DNA of 64,000 nucleotides from Pseudonocardia sp. MH-G8 (GTDB taxonomy: Bacteria > Actinomycetota > Actinomycetes > Mycobacteriales > Pseudonocardiaceae). The notes beneath the pieces are model-generated. The model made no database searches. It was not told the origin of the DNA and saw only the letters and a program-made list of their open reading frames with translations. Below, one piece after another: positions 59,172-64,000 of this stretch. Within the stretch, counting starts at the first letter, position 1. Every line of letters begins with the position of its first letter. The stretch covers positions 62,001 through 126,000 of the forward strand of contig NZ_NKYF01000002.1 of NCBI RefSeq assembly GCF_002262885.1, written 5' to 3'. Both the position numbers and the translations under genes were made by a program.

Positions 59172-61415
59172 TCAGGACGAGCGGCGGTCGGCGTAGGCCC
59201 GCAGTTCGGCGAGCTGCACCGGGTCGAGCGACGCCGGTACGGCGGAGCGGGCCGCCGCGATGTGCGCGCCGGTCACCTCGCTGGCGTCGCGTGACTCGCG
59301 CATCGCGGTGAGCGCCGCTTCCCGCAGCACCGCGGTGCAGTCCGCCGCCGAGTAGCCCTCCAGCTCGGCGGCCAGCGCGTCCAGGTCGACGTCCGGGGCG
59401 AGCGGCGTGTGCCTCCCCGCGGCCCGCAGGATCGCGGCGCGCGCGGCGGCGTCCGGCGGCGGCACGTAGACGAGGCGCTCCAGGCGGCCGGGGCGCAGCA
59501 GGGCCGGGTCGATCAGCTCGGGCCGGTTCGTGGCACCGACGACGATCACGTCGCGGCGCGGCTCGGCCCCGTCCAGCTCGGTGAGCAGGGCGGCCACCAC
59601 CCGGTCGGCCACGCCGGAGTCCGACGACTGCCCGCGCCGCGGCGCCAGCGCGTCGACCTCGTCGAGGAACACGAGCGCCGGGGCGGCGTCGGCGGCCTTG
59701 CGGAACAGCTCGCGCACCGCCCGCTCGGACTCGCCGACGTACTTGTCGAGCAGCTCGGCCCCCTTGACCGCGAAGACGTTGAGCTGGCCGGTGCCGGCGA
59801 GCGCGCGGAGCAGGAACGTCTTGCCGCACCCGGGCGGCCCGTAGACGAGCACGCCGCGCGGGGCGGCGACGCCGAGCCGGGCGAACGAGTCGGGGTACTG
59901 CAGCGGCCACAGCACCGATTCGGTGAGCGCCTGCTTGACCTCGGCCATGTCGCCGACCTGGTCGAGCGTGACACCACCGGTCTGCAGCGTGTCCGAGGAG
60001 GACATGGAGATCGGGCGCACCGAGCCGACGGCGTCGAGCAGGTCCTGCTGACCGATCTGCGGCTCACCGTCGCTCCCGGAACCGCGAGCGGGGTGGCGCA
60101 GGGCGGCCTGCACCGCGGCTTCCCGCCGCACGGCGACGAGGTCGGCCGCCACGAAACCGGGCGCGCGCTCGGCCACCGATTTGAGGTCGACGCCGTCGGC
60201 CAGCGGCACGGCGGCCAGCAGGCGGCGCAGCAGCTCGGAACGCGTACGCAGGTCGGGCAGGGCGAGGCCGAGCTCGCGGTCGACCACATCGGGCGCGCGC
60301 AGCCGCGGGTCGACCGACTCCGGCGAGGCCGTGGTCGCGACGAGCACCAGCCCCGGCGTGGCCACCGCGGCACGCAGCGCGTCCAGCACGATCGTGGCGA
60401 GCGGTGGCGGCGACGCGGCCGGGAGCAGCGCCTCGACGTCGGTGACGACCAGGACGGTGCGGGTGCCGGCGGCGGCCGAGGCCCGGGCCCTGCCGGCCAC
60501 CTCGTGCACCCGCTGCGACGCGGTGCCCGCCTCGAGCGCGGCCACGGTCGGCGCGGCCAGCTCCACCGTGGTGGCGCCGACCGCCGCGGCCGTGCTGCGC
60601 ACGAGCGTCAGCTTCCCGACGCCCTCCGGCCCCACGACGAGCACGCCGAGCCGGGGGGTGCCACCGAGCCGGGTGAGCAGCTCGGGCCGGTCGAGCGTGA
60701 GCTCCAGCCACTCCACGAGCTTGCGGGCGGCATCGGTGTTGCCGACCAGGTCGTCCACGGGCACCGCGGGCTCCGCGGGGGCGTCGGACACCACCGGCGC
60801 CGAGCGCGCCGTGCCGGGCGTCGGAACCGGCGTCTCGACCGGCGGAGCGCCCGTCGTCACCCCGCCCTGCCAGCCGACGACGGTGCTCGGGCGCACGGCC
60901 ACCGCTCCGGCCGGCTCGACGGCGGCCACCGTGAGCAGCTCGGTGGTCCACGCGCTCCCCAGCGCACCCGAGACGCGCTTCCGGGCGGCCGGCGCGTCCA
61001 GGCCGGGGGCAGGCTCGACGTCCTGCGGGAGCAACGACACCGCGTCCCCACCCGTGACGACCTTGCCGACGAGCGCGAGCCGCACCGTCTCCGGGGTGAG
61101 CGCCGCCCGCGCCAGCCGTGACCCGGTGAGCAGGACGCGCCGCGCCGCCTCCACCTGCCCCGGCGCCACCACGACCGCGGCCCCGTCGGCCAGCCCGGCG
61201 TTGGACAGCGTGACGTCGTCCAGCGTGGCCTGGCCCGGCGGTCCCTCCGAGGGTGCGACGAGCGCCGTGGTCACCCGCGCCCCGGTCAGCGTCACCGCAT
61301 CCCAGGAGCGCAGACCGAGCGCGTCGATGACCTCGGGGTGCAACCGGACGACGCCGCGCCGCGCGTCCGCCGCAGATGCGGCGAGCCGGGCGACCAGAGT
61401 GATGGAGGGGACCAC
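59172..61415 (-). CDS. Cdc48/VCP-like double AAA ATPase
   Basis: A 747-residue AAA+ protein with an N-terminal Cdc48-like double-psi barrel region and two ATPase domains. D2 is intact: Walker A 'GPPGCGKT' (about 526), Walker B 'LVFLDEVDAL', second region of homology 'GATNRPELIDPALLRPGR'. D1 looks degenerate: its P-loop is 'GPEGVGKLT' (about 262), with Leu where Ser/Thr follows the Lys, and its Walker B reads 'VLVVTDVEAL' without the D-E pair. It matches Rv0435c by position and type. GTG 61415 is chosen because the barrel begins there; AGCGT/TAGCGT upstream may make the transcript leaderless. Confidence 0.9.
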   Translation of the reverse strand: MVPSITLVARLAASAADARRGVVRLHPEVIDALGLRSWDAVTLTGARVTTALVAPSEGPPGQATLDDVTLSNAGLADGAAVVVAPGQVEAARRVLLTGSRLARAALTPETVRLALVGKVVTGGDAVSLLPQDVEPAPGLDAPAARKRVSGALGSAWTTELLTVAAVEPAGAVAVRPSTVVGWQGGVTTGAPPVETPVPTPGTARSAPVVSDAPAEPAVPVDDLVGNTDAARKLVEWLELTLDRPELLTRLGGTPRLGVLVVGPEGVGKLTLVRSTAAAVGATTVELAAPTVAALEAGTASQRVHEVAGRARASAAAGTRTVLVVTDVEALLPAASPPPLATIVLDALRAAVATPGLVLVATTASPESVDPRLRAPDVVDRELGLALPDLRTRSELLRRLLAAVPLADGVDLKSVAERAPGFVAADLVAVRREAAVQAALRHPARGSGSDGEPQIGQQDLLDAVGSVRPISMSSSDTLQTGGVTLDQVGDMAEVKQALTESVLWPLQYPDSFARLGVAAPRGVLVYGPPGCGKTFLLRALAGTGQLNVFAVKGAELLDKYVGESERAVRELFRKAADAAPALVFLDEVDALAPRRGQSSDSGVADRVVAALLTELDGAEPRRDVIVVGATNRPELIDPALLRPGRLERLVYVPPPDAAARAAILRAAGRHTPLAPDVDLDALAAELEGYSAADCTAVLREAALTAMRESRDASEVTGAHIAAARSAVPASLDPVQLAELRAYADRRSS

Positions 61416-61441
61416 GACGCAGACGCTATCGAGGCCTCCCG

Positions 61442-61476
61442 CCCCGACTCGCGCACACCACACCCCGACTCGCGCA
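61442..61476. repeat. Two direct copies of the CCCCGACTCGCGCA repeat
   Basis: CCCCGACTCGCGCA occurs at 61442-61455 and again at 61463-61476, 21 bases apart, the same period as in the array at 413-496. It lies between the pssA stop and the AAA ATPase start on the minus strand. Confidence 0.8.
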
Positions 61477-61490
61477 TCGGAGGATGCGGT

Positions 61491-62516
61491 TCAGCGCCGG
61501 CGGGCGCGGCGCAGACCGAGGCGGAGGCGGTTGCGCGAGGGTTGGCGCGCGGACTGCGCGGCCGGGCCGGGGGCGCGGCCGTTGCCCGGGCGGGCGGCGC
61601 GCTGCATGGCCCCGGCCGGGTCGTCGCCGAAGCGGCGCACGGCGGCGGCGACGGCGCTGGCCCGCCCGGCGACGCGGCGACGCAGCGGCGACCGGAGCCC
61701 GAGCCTGCGGGCCGACCGGGCCGCCCGGGCGATGGCCCGGCGCTCGCGGACGGGCACGCCCCACGCCTCGGGATGCTTGGTGAGCCAGCGGTGCCGGTGG
61801 ACGGTGTAGGGGATCAGGCCCAGATAGGCCAGCGACCCGATGGCCAGGCCGAGGAACGGCACGGTGATCAGCACCGCTGCGGCGAGGCCGACGAGGACGA
61901 GCAGCGGCGCGATGTAGTTCGCCGGCACCCGCACGCTCTTGAAGGACACGGTCGGCAGCCTGCACACCATGAGCCCCGCGACGACGAGCGCCCAGACCGC
62001 CACCAGCGGGGCCGCCGACCACCAGCCGGGCCCGAAGTGCAGCTCGGCGTAGAGCGGGATGCCGGCCGACATGGCCGCGGCGGGCGCGGGCACGCCCACG
62101 AAGAACTCCCGGGTGAACGGGAACTCGTCCTCCTCGTCGATGAGCGTGTTGAACCGCGCGAGCCGCAGCATCATGCAGACGGCGAACACGAGCGCGACGA
62201 TCCAGCCGTACCGGTTGCCTTCGAGAGCCCAGATGTAGAGGACGAGCGCGGGCGCCACGCCGAACGAGACGAGGTCGGCGAGCGAGTCGAGCTCGGCCCC
62301 GATCCGGGTGGTGGCATCGAGCATCCGGGCGAGCCTGCCGTCCAGCGCGTCGCACAGCGCCGCCGCCCCGACCGCCGCGACGCACAGCTCGAACCGCCCG
62401 CTCAGCGCGAAGTACACGGCGGACAGGCCCGAGCACAGCGCGAGGACGGTGACGGCGTTCGGCAGCAGCCGCACGCTCGCGGGGTAGTTCCTCGCGGGGT
62501 AGTTCGGAGCGGGCAT
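61491..62516 (-). CDS. pssA: CDP-diacylglycerol-serine O-phosphatidyltransferase
   Basis: A 341-residue membrane enzyme making phosphatidylserine from CDP-diacylglycerol and serine. The CDP-alcohol phosphotransferase motif D-G-x2-A-R-x8-G-x3-D-x3-D is present ('DALDGRLARM' ... 'GAELDSLAD'), and about seven helices follow the usual pattern. The last 100 residues are an unusual Arg/Ala-rich tail not needed for catalysis. The start ATG shares one base with the psd stop (TGATG), so psd and pssA are coupled, a logical pairing because psd decarboxylates the product. Confidence 0.94.
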   Translation of the reverse strand: MPAPNYPARNYPASVRLLPNAVTVLALCSGLSAVYFALSGRFELCVAAVGAAALCDALDGRLARMLDATTRIGAELDSLADLVSFGVAPALVLYIWALEGNRYGWIVALVFAVCMMLRLARFNTLIDEEDEFPFTREFFVGVPAPAAAMSAGIPLYAELHFGPGWWSAAPLVAVWALVVAGLMVCRLPTVSFKSVRVPANYIAPLLVLVGLAAAVLITVPFLGLAIGSLAYLGLIPYTVHRHRWLTKHPEAWGVPVRERRAIARAARSARRLGLRSPLRRRVAGRASAVAAAVRRFGDDPAGAMQRAARPGNGRAPGPAAQSARQPSRNRLRLGLRRARRR

Positions 62517-63223
62517 CAGGCGGTCCCGGGAAGTGCGGCGAGCACGGTCTCTCCCCCGATGGTGCGCTGCCCGGGCGCCACGGCCACCCGCGAGCCCGGC
62601 GGCAGGTAGACGTCGACCCGCGAACCGAACCGGATCAGGCCGTACGTCTCTCCCGCGGCCACCTCGTCGCCGGGCGCGACGTCGCAGACGATGCGACGGG
62701 CGAGCAGCCCGGCGATCTGGACGACGCCGATGCGCGCGCCGTCACCGGTCTGGAGCAGCAGCGCGTTGCGCTCGTTGTCCTCGCTGGCCTTGTCGAGGTC
62801 GGCGGAGAGGAAGGTGCCGGGGCGGTAGGCGACATCGAGCACGCGCCCGTCGACGGGGATGCGCTGCACGTGGACGTCGAGCACGGACAGGAACACGCTC
62901 ACCCGCGGCACCGGCTCCCGCGGCAGGTCCAGCTCGGCGGGCGGCGGGACCTCCGACACGGTGGCAACCGTGCCGTCGGCCGCGGCGAGCACGACCCCGG
63001 TGAGCGGCGGGCGCACCCGGCGCGGGTTGCGGAAGAAGAGGGCGGTGGCGGCCGTCGCGAGCGCACCGGCGACGGCACCGCGGCCGGTGGCGGCCCGGAC
63101 GAGGGCGGCCGCGCCGGCGACCGCGGCCACCAGGGGGCGGCCACCGGGGTGCATCGGCGGGATCGAGGCCCGCACCAACCCGGCGACGTGCGGCAGGGAC
63201 AGCGAGGGCGTCGGGTCGGGCAT
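62516..63223 (-). CDS. psd: Phosphatidylserine decarboxylase proenzyme
   Basis: A 235-residue short-form (type II) decarboxylase that yields phosphatidylethanolamine. Key segments are 'VFLSVLDVHVQRIPVDG' (substrate/catalytic His region) and 'GLIRFGSRVDVYLP', where the chain self-cleaves at Gly-Ser and the Ser becomes the pyruvoyl cofactor. An N-terminal hydrophobic region provides membrane attachment. ATG 63223 has GGAGGAG about 12 bases upstream; a reading 130 residues longer has no domain support. pssA follows directly. Confidence 0.94.
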   Translation of the reverse strand: MPDPTPSLSLPHVAGLVRASIPPMHPGGRPLVAAVAGAAALVRAATGRGAVAGALATAATALFFRNPRRVRPPLTGVVLAAADGTVATVSEVPPPAELDLPREPVPRVSVFLSVLDVHVQRIPVDGRVLDVAYRPGTFLSADLDKASEDNERNALLLQTGDGARIGVVQIAGLLARRIVCDVAPGDEVAAGETYGLIRFGSRVDVYLPPGSRVAVAPGQRTIGGETVLAALPGTA

Positions 63224-63637
63224 GGGAGTGGATCGGCTCCTCCGGCGTGGCGGCCCGGTCGGGCCGCAGGGGCGGCGGTTACGGTACGCCCAGGGGAGGT
63301 GGCCGACGACGGCAGCGGTCACCGTCTGCCACATCGCCGTCACGTGGAACGGACCGGCACCACGCAAAGGGCCGGGGCCGCCATCCCCCGAGACGACGAC
63401 CCCGGCCGTGGAACCGCTCGTCCGCTCCCCAGCGACGGGCGGTAGGTCCAGTGCGTGTGGCCCGGTTACCCGGTCCGTGGTGAAAGTATCCCCGAGCGTA
63501 CGTTCGATCGTCCAGGTCACACGGTGAGGAACCGCGCGATGTGCACCGATCGGCCGAACACTCACCAGTAAGACGCTCCGATGGCTCCGAACGTTGCCCA
63601 CTCGGTTTGTGATCCCTGACACAATCTACTGGACGGG
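63224..63637. other. Gap between psd and moeA
   Basis: About 410 bases with no supported gene. It should contain the psd-pssA promoter on the minus strand. TTGTG at 63607-63611 and CACAA at 63620-63624 form a small palindrome with an 8-base spacer. The local sequence around 63560-63640 is less GC-rich than the rest of the window, in keeping with regulatory DNA. Confidence 0.5.
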
Positions 63638-64000
63638 TCAGCCTTCGAGCAACCATGTCTCCACGCTCGCGCCCTCGGCGAGTTCGGTGACGTCCTCCGG
63701 AACCGCCACGAGACACTCCGCCCGCGCGAGCGATCCGAGCAGGTGCGATGCCGGCCCGCCGAGCTCCCGTACGGTGCCGCGCACGGCGTCCAGCACCCCG
63801 CGGCGGAACTGCCGGCGGCCGGACGGGGACGTCCAGTGCTCACTCAGCGTGGCGGTCACGACCGGCCGGTCCGGGTGCGGGTGGCCGAGCGCGGCACGCA
63901 GCGCCGGCCGCACGAAGACCTCGAACGAGACGTGCGAGCTCACCGGGTTGCCCGGCAGCGTCACGACGGCGACGCCGCCCGGGTCGGTCAGCCGTCCCGC
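63638..64000 (-). CDS. moeA: Molybdopterin molybdenumtransferase MoeA, C-terminal part
   Basis: The final 120 residues of a gene that continues beyond the window. 'TLPGNPVSSHVSFEVFVRPAL' is the conserved end of the MoeA catalytic domain (G-L-P-G-N-P-V-S), followed by the C-terminal beta-barrel domain IV. MoeA inserts molybdate into adenylated molybdopterin, so it could support the molybdenum hydroxylase at 8926-12532. The 5' end is missing because of the window edge, not a lesion. Rv0438c (moeA2) holds this position in M. tuberculosis. Confidence 0.9.
   Translation of the reverse strand, partial: AGRLTDPGGVAVVTLPGNPVSSHVSFEVFVRPALRAALGHPHPDRPVVTATLSEHWTSPSGRRQFRRGVLDAVRGTVRELGGPASHLLGSLARAECLVAVPEDVTELAEGASVETWLLEG

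Noticed and set aside
63224..63622. 130-residue N-terminal extension of psd
   Set aside because: No domain or family precedent, and the ATG at 63223 has a ribosome binding site and gives the normal protein length.

Overview
The window is very GC-rich, uses G/C-ending codons and GTG starts freely, and carries genes typical of actinobacteria (an F420-type Ddn-like oxidoreductase, DUF3263, a LytR_C envelope protein, a Cdc48-like AAA ATPase, NarL-type two-component pairs). The right end keeps the order def - DUF3263 - LytR_C protein - AAA ATPase - pssA - psd - moeA, which I recall from mycobacteria (Rv0429c to Rv0438c), without the sodC that sits there in M. tuberculosis. A Pseudonocardia-like member of the Pseudonocardiales is my best guess, from general character only.

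Left part (1-16124): a DUF952 protein; a TetR regulator with a perfect inverted repeat before its start, translationally coupled to a PEP-synthase/rifampicin-phosphotransferase-like enzyme; two membrane proteins (one DUF418); a histidine kinase and response regulator pair; a membrane-anchored Ser/Thr kinase; a three-gene molybdenum hydroxylase (L-S-M order, form II active-site loop); thiC and thiD, each behind its own TPP riboswitch; and a Ddn-like protein.

Centre (16129-51747): one uninterrupted minus-strand gene of 35.6 kb encoding about 11,872 residues. It starts with a signal/anchor segment, then about 900 residues of charged low-complexity sequence, about 1,500 residues of Cys-pair repeats, a glycine-rich membrane-active region, an eight-copy helix-turn-helix-like array, coiled coils, membrane segments, a LysM domain, a long beta-rich repeat region, and a C-terminal cargo-like part with a kinase-like domain, an ADP-ribosyltransferase-like segment, a Nudix domain, several HExxH-like modules and a multi-pass membrane end. 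This is the standout of the window.

Right of it (51748-57000): an ABC exporter operon led by a 40-residue membrane peptide, divergent from a second histidine kinase/response regulator pair. Then come the conserved def to moeA genes; moeA runs off the end.

A family of short repeats with the core CGACTCGCG sits just downstream of four genes, forming perfect hairpins at two of them.
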